64,000 nucleotides of DNA, taken from positions 1 to 64,000 of the forward strand of contig JAPFDS010000068.1 in assembly GCA_026168805.1 (NCBI GenBank), in the 5' to 3' direction. Source of the stretch: Caryophanales bacterium (GTDB lineage Bacteria; Bacillota; Bacilli; Bacillales; Amphibacillaceae). The first letter of the stretch is position 1, and the number at the start of each line of letters is the position of its first letter. Positions 35,645-44,349 of this stretch are shown in pieces. The position numbers were made by a program, and so were the translations under genes. The notes beneath the pieces were generated by a model. It was not told where the DNA came from, made no database searches, and was given only the letters and a program-made list of their open reading frames with translations.

Positions 35645-36100
35645 TTATCTAAACATGTCCATTCTCTTTCTATAGATAAATACTGCAAGAATCGAGATAA
35701 TCACGAGATGAACAACTGTATTCATTTGTTGATTGTTCAATAGTCGACCGAGTCCATTATAAAATTCATAATTAATAAACACGTAGATAAAACCTGTCGT
35801 CACCCAAGCAACGATATAATGAAACACCCCTGCGATCCTTGGAAATCTGCTCGTCCCTCGCGTAACCGCAACACCGTACACAAAACTAACAAGAACGAAC
35901 AATAAAATGTCCCAAAAATATACAGCTTTCCCACTCGCAATATGTATGAACCACTCATGGTGGGCATAGTAAATGGCAAACCCGCCCAAGACGAGCATAT
36001 CTACTAATACCGCAAATATCATCCCAAATCCGATAATCAACCGAACGATTTGAAGGAGTATTAAGATGATACCTATCGCAAAAAGTAAAGCAAACAACAT
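35645..36100 (-). CDS. Small polytopic membrane protein
   Basis: A 151-residue protein with five helices (about 2-24, 26-46, 62-80, 91-111, 126-143) and little else. Charged residues are confined to short loops such as TRGTSRFPR. No family recognised. ATG with AAGGTAGG upstream; it ends at a terminator behind which the group II intron has inserted. Confidence 0.65.
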   Translation of the reverse strand: MLFALLFAIGIILILLQIVRLIIGFGMIFAVLVDMLVLGGFAIYYAHHEWFIHIASGKAVYFWDILLFVLVSFVYGVAVTRGTSRFPRIAGVFHYIVAWVTTGFIYVFINYEFYNGLGRLLNNQQMNTVVHLVIISILAVFIYRKRMDMFR

Positions 36101-36196
36101 GTTATACGACCTACCTTAGATGTTATGTATAAAAATATATTAACACGTTTGAAAGGTAAGTGGAAGATGAGTTGAAAAGAAAGGCAGCAAGAGAGT

Positions 36197-36320
36197 ACAC
36201 TTCCCGGATTGGAGTGCGGAGTCGAATCCAGGAGCGATAAAACGATTACCCTCCCTGAATTTAAGCACAGAACATAATCCAGGGACGAGAACCCCATCTC
36301 ACTCGCCCAAATGAAAGCAC
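36197..36320. repeat. 51-bp palindromic tandem repeat, cluster D
   Basis: Two full 51-bp units (36197-36247, 36248-36298) and a partial third, with GAATCCAGGAGCGA and AATCCAGGGACGAG in the repeat centres. It is followed by the same type of hairpin as cluster C. Confidence 0.85.
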
Positions 36321-36323
36321 AAA

Positions 36324-36367
36324 ACGAACAATCATGGAAAAATATTTATAGTTCTCATGATTGTTCG
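36324..36367. terminator. Hairpin after repeat cluster D
   Basis: CGAACAATCATG pairs perfectly with CATGATTGTTCG. The same hairpin stem occurs at 20471-20521. It also lies downstream of the sigma gene and may terminate it. Confidence 0.7.
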
Positions 36368-36428
36368 CTCTGTTTGTATCTACAATGAACAAACACTTAA
36401 TCCTTTATTGATTCCTCATGTCCAACCT

Positions 36429-36983
36429 TCACCCACTAACAGCTTCAACAATTTTTCGGTGAAACACTTCTGTTCGCAACTTCCGCCTCGCTTCCCTCGC
36501 CCAGCTTTTCACCGCCGATTCTGAGACATTTTCAAGTTCCATGATCTCTTTATGTGACAACCCATCGATGACAAAGTGGCGGACCCATTTCCATTGGTTG
36601 CCACTAAGTACGCTCTGAATTTCGTGCCAAAAAGTTTCGTCTCTCAACTGGACTCCTGTAACACATATGAGCATTTGATTCGTCGTTCCAGCCGTATTTC
36701 CTGAATCTTTAGCAATGATTTGTGATTCCATTGCTTCCTTGTCTTTTTCAATATGACGGATAATTGTGCGCTGGTAATCTATCAAACGAAAACGAATACG
36801 ATGATTTAAAAACGTACCGATTTCCCCCTGGCTTTCATCATAATCCTCCAGTCCCTTCCAAAGGGCAATCATCCCCTCTGCATAAAAGTCGTCATATTGT
36901 TCGTTTCGGATATTAAGTCGGTGAATCTGAAAATGAATGCGGCGCTCATGTCGGAGCAATAATGTGCGTAACTCTTGTTCCAT
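36429..36983 (-). CDS. Sigma-70 family RNA polymerase sigma factor (intact copy)
   Basis: A 184-residue sigma factor with regions 2 and 4 only. Region 2: YDDFYAEGMIALWKGLEDYD through LNHRIRFRLIDYQRTIIRH. Region 4: WVRHFVIDGLSHKEIMELEN followed by VSESAVKSWAREARRKLR, a helix-turn-helix. The start is ATG 36983 with AGGAGGAA. The layout resembles short alternative sigma factors of Bacillaceae related to competence or stress; I do not recognise a named one. Three partial copies lie at 9300, 21555 and 28515, and N-terminal scraps near 6592 and 20143, so this gene has been repeatedly duplicated and lost here. Confidence 0.8.
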   Translation of the reverse strand: MEQELRTLLLRHERRIHFQIHRLNIRNEQYDDFYAEGMIALWKGLEDYDESQGEIGTFLNHRIRFRLIDYQRTIIRHIEKDKEAMESQIIAKDSGNTAGTTNQMLICVTGVQLRDETFWHEIQSVLSGNQWKWVRHFVIDGLSHKEIMELENVSESAVKSWAREARRKLRTEVFHRKIVEAVSG

Positions 36984-37509
36984 AACCGTTCCTCCTAAAA
37001 AATAGTGCCGCTGCAGCAGTACCATTAGCTTAAGAAAAACATGTGAATTGCGCACATGGGTGAATTTCTTTGATTTGCTTTAAAATTCAATTTTCCCATG
37101 AAAAAAAGACCTCAAAATTCAATTTTCAAGGTCTTTTGTATGTCAAATTTTATTTTTGAAGGGAAATGGTGAAATATGTGCAGAAATAGATTTCTAGAAA
37201 TATTTCTAGAAATCAACAATCAAAATTCTACCGTTACACGTTCTTTTGGCATGAAAATTCGAGATGTATTTGTGCAAAGCACTGGTTCGAAAACATTGAT
37301 AGAAGCTCAAAATGGATAATTTAATTCAACTGAAATACCCATCGTTTTATGTGAACTGAAGTGGCGAGTAGTGAGAACAAATGCGTTCAATTTTATCATA
37401 CAAAAACTGTTGATTCTAGTCTAGCAGTTACATTACGTACCAAAAATGATATTAATCCATTTTTTGGTTAATGAATACGGAAAAGAGAAACTTCAAAATT
37501 CTGGTATGA
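36984..37509. other. Gene-poor region before the reverse transcriptase fragment
   Basis: No supported gene. A short palindrome TTTCTAGAAATATTTCTAGAAA lies near 37188-37210. The composition becomes AT-rich here, and an approximate repeat of AAAATTCAATTTTC occurs twice at 37082-37125, framing a hairpin-like stretch. I see no terminator or RNA gene that I could defend. Confidence 0.4.
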
Positions 37510-37881
37510 GCGCCTTTGTCTAATATCCACTTAATAAACTTTGATGAAGAAATTACCGAATGGGTGGCTAAGCATAAAGGTTTGTATAGAAGATATATTG
37601 ATGATTTAATTATAGTTTTTCCTACTACACCATCAGAGGGCGTTGCTAACACTTATGTAGACAAAATTATGGAACTTATAAAAAACCATAAAAGCTATGG
37701 ATTAGAAGTTCAAACAAAGAAGACGGAAATTCGATTGTATAGAAATAGGAAAATATATGATACAGATGTTAGGAACGCCTCACTAGATTACCTAGGCTTG
37801 ATCATAGATAGTAAAAACGTGGAATTAAGAGAAAAAGCTCGTTTGAATATTACTAAAGAGCTTATCGAAAAGCAAAAGTAA
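37510..37881 (+). pseudogene. Fragment of a defence-type (Abi/DRT-like) reverse transcriptase
   Basis: About 123 codons. The start reads APLSNIHLINFDEEI, RT block 4 (normally QGAPLSN), but the preceding codon is a stop. Then comes YRRYIDDLIIVFPTTPSEGV, with the YxDD catalytic pair, and LDYLGLIIDSKNVELREKAR, which is the 'YLG ... REK' pattern of Abi/unknown-group RTs rather than group II introns. N-terminal blocks and everything after the palm are missing, so it is a dead relic of a probable antiphage reverse transcriptase. Confidence 0.65.
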
Positions 37882-37992
37882 GTAGTAATATTACTGAAAA
37901 AACTGGTTTAAAATATGAATGAAAGAAACAAATAAAATAATGTATTTTGAATAGTAATTTAAAGTAAGTTACTTTTTGATGTCTTTTAAAAA

Positions 37993-38034
37993 ATTATACT
38001 CCCACGTAGTATTAGTACTTACGCGGAAGTATAA
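37993..38034 (-). terminator. Terminator of the TRAP/dehydrogenase operon
   Basis: ATTATACTTCCGCGTA with TACGTGGGAGTATAAT and a run of six T on the minus strand, just behind the hisD-like gene. Confidence 0.85.
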
Positions 38035-38068
38035 TAAAAAAGCCAATGTTGTTTGACAAGAATACCAA

Positions 38069-39325
38069 TTATTTTAGACGCACTTCTGCTGATAAACGAT
38101 GTCCTTCCAAACCTTCAATTTTTGATTGCTTCGCTGAATGTTCTGCTAAAAATTGCATACCATCATTTGAAACCGCTTGATGCGTAAGAACTTTTAAATA
38201 ACTACCTACCCATAAACCTCCCGTGTATTGAGCTGCCTCTTTAGTCGGTAATGTGTGGTTCGGTCCAGATACTTTATCAGAAAACACTACTGAACTATTT
38301 TCTCCTAAAAATAAAGATCCATAATTATATAAATCATTTATATAATCAGAACTATTTTTTAGATGTAAATGTAGGTGCTCAATCGCATACTCATTACATA
38401 AGTCTATCCCTTCTTGAATAGAATCAACATGTAAAACTTCCCCCATATTTTCCCAAGATGTATGAGCAGGAGAATCAGAAGTGAAGCTATCTAAGTAGTT
38501 TTCAACTTCCTTTATGGAGTCATGAGCTATTTGTTTAGATGTTGATATTAACACTGCTCTTGCAAAAGGATCATGTTCTGATTGCGCCAACAAATCAGCT
38601 GCAATAATTTTAGGATTCGCATTTTCATCTGCAAAAACTAATACTTCACTTGGACCAGCAATTAAATCGATTCCTACTTTTCCAAAGACCTGTTTCTTAG
38701 CTTCTGCTACAAACATATTACCAGGTCCTGATATCATATTTACTGAAGGAATGGTTTCTGTACCGTATGCCATAGATGCAATTGCTTGCGCTCCACCAAT
38801 AGCATAAATATCAGTTGCCCCCGCTTTAATTAAACCATATAACACGGTTGGATGAATTCCACCTTTATGGTTAGCAGGACTACATGCAACTATTCTCTTC
38901 ACTCCAGCAACTTTTGCTGGAGTTATAACCATAGGACCCGAAGATAAAAGGGGGAATCTTCCACCAGGTACATATGCCCCAATAGTTTCAATCGGAATTA
39001 CTCGATGTCCTAGCTTAATTCCATTGCCGAAATCTTTTTCAAAAGAAGTTAAATGACTCATTTGCTCCTTAGCGAAGTCTTCAACTCTTTCTATAATTTT
39101 ATCTATTAACTCTTTATGTTCAGCATTTATATTTTTTAAACAGTCATCAATCTCTTTCTTTGAAATTTTAAATGGACGAGTTGAATTATCAAACTTTTTT
39201 TCGTACTTTTTTAAAGCTGCATCCCCATTTTGCTGAATATCCTTTATAATGTCTCTAACAATTTGTTCTGTATCTATATCATTATTTCTATGTGTTTTTT
39301 TTGTTTCTTTGATATAAGTAACCAT
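38069..39325 (-). CDS. HisD-family dehydrogenase, HpsN-like
   Basis: A 418-residue member of the histidinol dehydrogenase family. Zinc and catalytic residues are present: the Q/H pair in LLAQSEHDPF (near 245), the E-H pair in AIEHLHLHLKN (near 315), the aspartate in FSDKVSGPNHTLPT and the late histidine in EGLEGHRLSAEVR. The DKVSGPNHTLPT stretch is closer to HpsN (sulfopropanediol 3-dehydrogenase) and related catabolic enzymes than to biosynthetic HisD. No his gene is near; instead it is last in an operon with dctP-M-Q, so it most likely oxidises a hydroxylated compound that the TRAP system imports. The compound is unknown. Confidence 0.85.
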   Translation of the reverse strand: MVTYIKETKKTHRNNDIDTEQIVRDIIKDIQQNGDAALKKYEKKFDNSTRPFKISKKEIDDCLKNINAEHKELIDKIIERVEDFAKEQMSHLTSFEKDFGNGIKLGHRVIPIETIGAYVPGGRFPLLSSGPMVITPAKVAGVKRIVACSPANHKGGIHPTVLYGLIKAGATDIYAIGGAQAIASMAYGTETIPSVNMISGPGNMFVAEAKKQVFGKVGIDLIAGPSEVLVFADENANPKIIAADLLAQSEHDPFARAVLISTSKQIAHDSIKEVENYLDSFTSDSPAHTSWENMGEVLHVDSIQEGIDLCNEYAIEHLHLHLKNSSDYINDLYNYGSLFLGENSSVVFSDKVSGPNHTLPTKEAAQYTGGLWVGSYLKVLTHQAVSNDGMQFLAEHSAKQSKIEGLEGHRLSAEVRLK

Positions 39326-39360
39326 GTCATCTCTCCTCTTTGTTGTATTAAAGCTACTTT

Positions 39361-39882
39361 CTATAATTTTTTTATAGAAAAATGAATTTCATTTAAAAAC
39401 CTTAGAATTACTTCTATTAACACCAAAGCGTATCCTAACGCAACCACCAAATATACTGGCCAAACCGGTATAAGATTTGATGCTACCGGAACTGACCTTT
39501 CTGCATTGAATCCATTTAAAAAAAACATAAATGTGAAATATGTTAATAAGCTGAAAACAATTAGGTCCAAAATAATTAATAAATATTTATTAATTGTTTG
39601 AAACCATTGAGGTCTTTTAGCAATAAACTCACCTAATCTAGGAAGTACATTTTCCATGTACACATAACCTAATGCTGGAAATATTGCTATAGGCATTATA
39701 AAATTTTCTATAATAGTATGTGAGCCTTGTATTGGGTGATGAAAAATATTCCTCAATACAACATCTGAAACAATTATTAACATCATAGTTAAAATTGCTA
39801 AACCACTTATTATAGCCCCACATCTCTGTATACTTCTGTTAACGCTTTTAATGTAGTGCAAGATATCACCACCTACAAACAA
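39361..39882 (-). CDS. dctQ: TRAP transporter small permease
   Basis: A 173-residue protein with four helices, including the family's ALGYVYMENVLPRLGEF region after the second helix. DctQ couples with DctM and the binding protein DctP to take up organic acids with Na+. It lies between dctM and the hisD-like gene with 3 and 35 base gaps. Confidence 0.85.
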   Translation of the reverse strand: MFVGGDILHYIKSVNRSIQRCGAIISGLAILTMMLIIVSDVVLRNIFHHPIQGSHTIIENFIMPIAIFPALGYVYMENVLPRLGEFIAKRPQWFQTINKYLLIILDLIVFSLLTYFTFMFFLNGFNAERSVPVASNLIPVWPVYLVVALGYALVLIEVILRFLNEIHFSIKKL

Positions 39883-39885
39883 TTT

Positions 39886-41196
39886 TTATTTAGACATCAA
39901 ATTTGGTAACCAAGTTATTAGTTCAGGGAAAATAACAAGAAGTCCGACTACAACTATTGTAGTTATTATAGAAAAAACAATAGTAATTTTAAATATACCT
40001 TCAATTGAGATTCCTGTTGTGCTACCTACTATATAAACATTCGTTCCAACCGGAGGTGTTATAAGTCCTATTGTGCAGGATACTAATACCATTACACCAA
40101 ACCATATAGGATCTACATTAATTGTTTCAATAATAGGTAGAATAATTGGTACAGTCATTAAAAGAACAGCAATGTTGTCTATAAACATAAATAGAATAAA
40201 ATAAAACAATAATAAAATTATTATTATTATTTTAGGGTTATCTTGTAAAGGTTCTAATAAATTAATTACCTTTCTAGGTATTAAAGACAATGAAATGAAT
40301 CTACCAAATAGCGATGCTCCAATAACAATGAATAATGTCATAACGCTAATTTTTGTAGTTCCTATTAGAGCACTTTTTATATATTGAAAGTTAACTTTCC
40401 CCATAATGATAGCCATAATAAAAGCTAAAAAGGCACCTACTGCCCCCGCTTCTGTAGGAGTGAATATCCCCGCGAAAATACCACCAAAAATAGATAACGC
40501 CATTAAAAAACCCATTGCTACGGCAATAATATATCTTGACTTTGGTGTGTCATCCACTTCTTGTTCTGGAGTGATATCGCCTCCATGGCTAGTTAGTTTT
40601 AAATAACCTAGAAGAATGATAGAGAAAACAACAATCATTAGAATTCCTGGTATTAATGACGCTATGAATAACTCACCTATAGATAAACGAGCAGCAACTC
40701 CATAAATTATAATCATAACGCTTGGTGGAATGATAGAAGATAAAGAACCTGCAACTGCAACAATTGCACCAGAGAATTGGTCACTTAAACCTCTTTTTTG
40801 CAATTCTGGTAAGGTTATTTTGGCCATAGATGCAGCGGTTGCTGAACTAGAGCCTGAAACAGAGCCTAACAATCCTCCAATAATAATTGTTATAACTCCT
40901 ATTGGTCCTTTTTTTCCTTTTGAAATTTTAAAGGCAAGTCCATATAGATCTTCAACTATTTTCGTCCCCATGACAAATTCAGCCATTAATATGTATAAAG
41001 GAATTGTTGTTAGAGAATAACTAGCTACTTGAGAAAAAGAGTCACTTTGTAAAAATCCATTGAGTTGTTGAGTACCACCTAAAAGAAATACACCTAGCAT
41101 ACCAACTATCAAAAATATTGAACTAATATATTGTCCAACAAGTAATAGATATATCAGGATTATTAAGCATATCATCACAATTAAATTTGCAGACAT
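39886..41196 (-). CDS. dctM: TRAP transporter large permease
   Basis: A 436-residue protein with about 12 helices. GLLGSVSGSSSATAASMAKI, ASLIPGILM and FTPTEAGAVGAF are the DctM signatures, and LITPPVGTNVYIVGS marks the second half. It forms the ion-driven channel of the TRAP transporter. ATG start with AGGAGGGA. Confidence 0.92.
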   Translation of the reverse strand: MSANLIVMICLIILIYLLLVGQYISSIFLIVGMLGVFLLGGTQQLNGFLQSDSFSQVASYSLTTIPLYILMAEFVMGTKIVEDLYGLAFKISKGKKGPIGVITIIIGGLLGSVSGSSSATAASMAKITLPELQKRGLSDQFSGAIVAVAGSLSSIIPPSVMIIIYGVAARLSIGELFIASLIPGILMIVVFSIILLGYLKLTSHGGDITPEQEVDDTPKSRYIIAVAMGFLMALSIFGGIFAGIFTPTEAGAVGAFLAFIMAIIMGKVNFQYIKSALIGTTKISVMTLFIVIGASLFGRFISLSLIPRKVINLLEPLQDNPKIIIIILLLFYFILFMFIDNIAVLLMTVPIILPIIETINVDPIWFGVMVLVSCTIGLITPPVGTNVYIVGSTTGISIEGIFKITIVFSIITTIVVVGLLVIFPELITWLPNLMSK

Positions 41197-41313
41197 TTAA
41201 TCCCTCCTTTTTAAAATATAGATTGTTAAAAGACATGATTTACTATTTATTATTATAAATAGTAAAGAGAAGGTGAAGCTACAAGTTTAAAGTAAAAGAA
41301 TAAAACAGTGCAT

Positions 41314-42414
41314 TCATTCTAAATCTAAAATTTCTTGCGGAACTTCCCCTCCAGAGGAAACTATAGCATCTCTCCATAACAGAGCTACTTTTTTACCCTC
41401 ATACCCTCTTTCTTCTAAGTCATTAATCCATTTTTCCCAAGTGTCAACAATAGCGTTATTAATCTTATCTTGAACTTCTGAATTTAATTCTTTAAATTCA
41501 ATTAGTTCTCCTCCACCTTCTTTATAGTCTGCTAATATTTCATCAACATCTTTCATATATGACTCCGGTCCTGATTTAATCAGCTCTTTTGCTTCATCCT
41601 TAAATATCTTTTGAGTTTCATCTGAAAAAGAGTCCCACGTATCCTGATTCATTGTAAAGAACACTGGAAAATGGCCTAAGCTTAATCCAGAAATAGTATA
41701 GTCTGCTAACTCATCTACTCCATAAGGTGGCCAATCTGGAATATTCAGCATAACCCCTTCAATAGCGTTTCTGCTCAAACTATCATAAATGTCCGGAGCT
41801 GGTAAAGATATTGGGGACAATCCTAATTCTTTAAGAAATGTTTCATGAACGTTTGAACTTGCTCTAATTCTTACTGACTCATTAAATTGATCGACGGAAT
41901 CCAACTTCTCATTAACAGTAGATATTAAATAAGTTTCAGTAGGATGAATAGGCAATGCAAATAAGTTTTTGTCTGTAAATTCTAATTCGTAATAGGTTTT
42001 CCCATCTTTAATTTCCGTGTCATCCTCTACTAATTTTTGAATTGCTTCTGCTGCAATGCTTGCATCAGATTCTAATAGAGGTAACCCTACAACACTTGAA
42101 TATGGAAAACTCTTTGGATCTAATGTTGGTGATAATACCATTTCTATATCTATTGATTGTGATTCAAGGGCGCTTAAAGATTCGTCTGCGTCAAACAGTT
42201 CTCCACCAGTAAAAATGTTAAATTCAACCTCATCTGTTTTTTCCATAACATGTTCTAATAATGGTACTGAAAAGGTTTCAACAGATCCGTCATTACTAGG
42301 GTAACCACTTGATGCAGTGAGAGTCGTTGAATTTTCACCTCCACCAGAGTCGCCACATGCACTTAACAATAATATTACCAAAATCATAATATAAAATGAC
42401 TTTTTCTTTAACAT
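41314..42414 (-). CDS. dctP: TRAP transporter substrate-binding lipoprotein
   Basis: A 366-residue DctP-type protein with lipobox LLLSAC. As a Gram-positive version it is lipid-anchored. Typical segments: NVHETFLKELGLSPISLPAP, where a conserved arginine a little earlier (VRIRASSNVHE) binds the substrate carboxylate or sulfonate, and AIEGVMLNIPDWPPYGVDEL. It is first in the operon dctP-M-Q-hisD, behind a divergent MocR regulator. Confidence 0.88.
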   Translation of the reverse strand: MLKKKSFYIMILVILLLSACGDSGGGENSTTLTASSGYPSNDGSVETFSVPLLEHVMEKTDEVEFNIFTGGELFDADESLSALESQSIDIEMVLSPTLDPKSFPYSSVVGLPLLESDASIAAEAIQKLVEDDTEIKDGKTYYELEFTDKNLFALPIHPTETYLISTVNEKLDSVDQFNESVRIRASSNVHETFLKELGLSPISLPAPDIYDSLSRNAIEGVMLNIPDWPPYGVDELADYTISGLSLGHFPVFFTMNQDTWDSFSDETQKIFKDEAKELIKSGPESYMKDVDEILADYKEGGGELIEFKELNSEVQDKINNAIVDTWEKWINDLEERGYEGKKVALLWRDAIVSSGGEVPQEILDLE

Positions 42415-42453
42415 AGAAAAACCTCCCTATATAATATAAATAATTTCTATATA

Positions 42454-42467
42454 TGACAGCGTTTTCT
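42454..42467. promoter_or_regulatory. cre-like site for carbon catabolite control
   Basis: TGACAGCGTTTTCT (AGAAAACGCTGTCA on the other strand) matches the CcpA consensus TGWNANCGNTNWCA at 13 of 14 positions. It lies 40 bases before dctP, between the divergent genes, so CcpA would probably repress the TRAP operon when sugar is present. Confidence 0.5.
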
Positions 42468-42509
42468 TGTCATGATTTACAATATAACAAATTTTTGATA
42501 TATTTCATA

Positions 42510-42541
42510 GTATCAAAATCGAATAAAAATGGTACCAAAAT
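42510..42541. promoter_or_regulatory. Direct repeats, candidate MocR operator
   Basis: GTATCAAAAT (42510) and GTACCAAAAT (42532) are direct repeats 22 bases apart, two helical turns. MocR/GabR regulators bind direct repeats, and ATACCA is the core of the GabR site. They lie right before the mocR-like gene. Confidence 0.45.
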
Positions 42542-42558
42542 GAAGGGAAGGAATATTA

Positions 42559-43968
42559 ATGCCTGAATCTGTTAACAAACATAATAATAAGTTTTTATAC
42601 CAAAAGCTTGTTGAACGCATAAAAAATCAAATTCTATCTGGAGAATTAAAGAAAAATGATAGGTTGCCCCCTAAACGAAAAAAAGCAAAAGAGTTAAAAT
42701 CTAGTATAAACACTGTTTCAAATGCTTACGAGCAACTTATTATGGAAGGATATATTTATTCCGTTGAAAGAAGTGGGTATTATGTAGAAGATATTCCAGA
42801 GTTATTAAAGGAAAAAAAAATAGATGTTAATTGGAACGAAATTTTAAAAGAACCAAATCATATTTACGACCGATCTCAATATTCGTTATCTCACATGAAC
42901 ACAAATATAGACAACTTCCCATATGCAGAGTGGAGAAAGTGCGAAAATATAGCTTTTCAAAATCATAAATTGGAATTATCAAGGATAACAGATAAACAGG
43001 GGCTTTTGAGCGTTAGGAATTCTATAGCGCGATTGATTGAAAGTCATAGAAGTGTATTTTGTGAACCAGAACAAATAATTTTAGGTGTTGGTTCACAAGC
43101 TTTAATAGAAGAGGTGCTAGATTTACTAAATATAAATACAGAAATACACCTAGGTGTTGAAGACCCAGGTTATACAAGACTTTATAATCAACTCAAACAC
43201 ATAGGAATTAATCTAAATCCCATTAAACTAGATAATAAAGGTATTTCTGTTGATAATTTAAAAAAGACAAATACTAATGTGGTTTTTGTAACGCCGTCAC
43301 ATCAATTTCCTACAGGAATAATTATGCCTGTCTCTAGAAGAACTGAGTTGCTTAATTGGGCGGCTGAAGAAGATAATAGATACATAATAGAAGATGATTA
43401 TGATAGTGAATTTAAATACAAAACAAATTACGTCCCTTCTTTACATAACCTTGATAAAAATGAAAACGTCATTTATTTAGGTTCATTTTCAAAACCACTA
43501 TTACCAAGCTTAAGAGTTAGTTATATGGTGCTTCCAAAGAAATTAGTAGTTCCCTTTAGAGAAAGATATGGTCATTTAATTCCTGAAAACAATACATTAG
43601 TGACACTAACATTGAAATATTTTATTGATCAAGGATATTTTAACCGCCATATCAAGAGGATGACTCATTATTATCAAGATATTAGAACGACTTTAATTTC
43701 TGAATTAAAAAGGAAATTTAAAACTAACATAGATATTCATGACTCATTAGCCGGTCTACATTTTGTAGCGGATTTCAAAACATCAAAAACTTATAGTCAA
43801 GTCGAAATGAATTCTAAACGAGAAAACATTGAACTATATACCCTGAGAAGATTTATGATTAATGATATAAAAAAAGAAGGTATATTAACAATTATCATAG
43901 GGTTTGGCACAATTCAAAAAGATAAAATCAAACACATTGTTGATAAGTTATATGAAATTATTATGTAA
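42559..43968 (+). CDS. MocR/GabR-type regulator (GntR wing helix plus aminotransferase domain)
   Basis: A 469-residue regulator. Residues 10-75 form the GntR winged helix (ERIKNQILSGELKKNDRLPP; SINTVSNAYEQLIMEGYI). The rest is a type I aminotransferase fold; the PLP-binding lysine is in LGSFSKPLLPSLR (about 312) and IIEDDYDSEFKY gives the aspartate that contacts PLP. Such proteins sense PLP together with an amino compound. It is divergent from the TRAP operon and most likely controls it, which hints that the substrate, or a product, carries an amino group. ATG with AAGGAAGG. Confidence 0.88.
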   Translation: MPESVNKHNNKFLYQKLVERIKNQILSGELKKNDRLPPKRKKAKELKSSINTVSNAYEQLIMEGYIYSVERSGYYVEDIPELLKEKKIDVNWNEILKEPNHIYDRSQYSLSHMNTNIDNFPYAEWRKCENIAFQNHKLELSRITDKQGLLSVRNSIARLIESHRSVFCEPEQIILGVGSQALIEEVLDLLNINTEIHLGVEDPGYTRLYNQLKHIGINLNPIKLDNKGISVDNLKKTNTNVVFVTPSHQFPTGIIMPVSRRTELLNWAAEEDNRYIIEDDYDSEFKYKTNYVPSLHNLDKNENVIYLGSFSKPLLPSLRVSYMVLPKKLVVPFRERYGHLIPENNTLVTLTLKYFIDQGYFNRHIKRMTHYYQDIRTTLISELKRKFKTNIDIHDSLAGLHFVADFKTSKTYSQVEMNSKRENIELYTLRRFMINDIKKEGILTIIIGFGTIQKDKIKHIVDKLYEIIM

Positions 43969-44125
43969 TTATTCTATAGCTGTTTATTAGATAATAAAAT
44001 TAGAAAGTTTTGCAACGAAAAAGTTAGGTTAGTTGTAAAATGAAATGCATAAGTAAAATATAAAAAAGTCATGTAGATACGGTATACTTAAAAGTGACCA
44101 AACCAATAAATAAAGGAGTATCTAC
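43969..44125. other. Intergenic region with IS30 end
   Basis: No gene. AAAAAAGTCATGTAGATACG near 44060 followed by the RBS AAAGGAG belongs to the left end of the IS30-like element that follows. Confidence 0.4.
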
Positions 44126-44341
44126 ATGACACAATTTAATTGTATCACAGCCAACCGAACCTTTAAACATCTAACAGATATCCAAAGAGACCGTTAAGAA
44201 GAAATGAACAAGATTGGTGACTACACACAATACCAAATGGCTAAAGAACTTGGTGTAAGTCAATCGATCATATCACGTGAACTAAAATGCTGGAGAACTC
44301 GTCAAATGGCATCCAATCGAACCAATACCGAATATTTGTGA
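44126..44341 (+). pseudogene. IS30-family transposase fragment
   Basis: After AAAGGAG the frame reads MTQFNCITANRTFKHLT, meets a stop, and continues EEMNKIGDYTQYQMAKELGV and SQSIISRELK, the helix-turn-helix of IS30 transposases. Everything downstream is replaced by an IS3-type fragment in the other orientation. Confidence 0.75.
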
Positions 44342-44349
44342 GCGTTGAA

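Noticed and set aside
38069-39325. Histidine biosynthesis hisD
   Set aside because: No other his gene is near; its neighbours are a TRAP system and a MocR regulator, and the DKVSGPNHTLPT stretch is HpsN-like.
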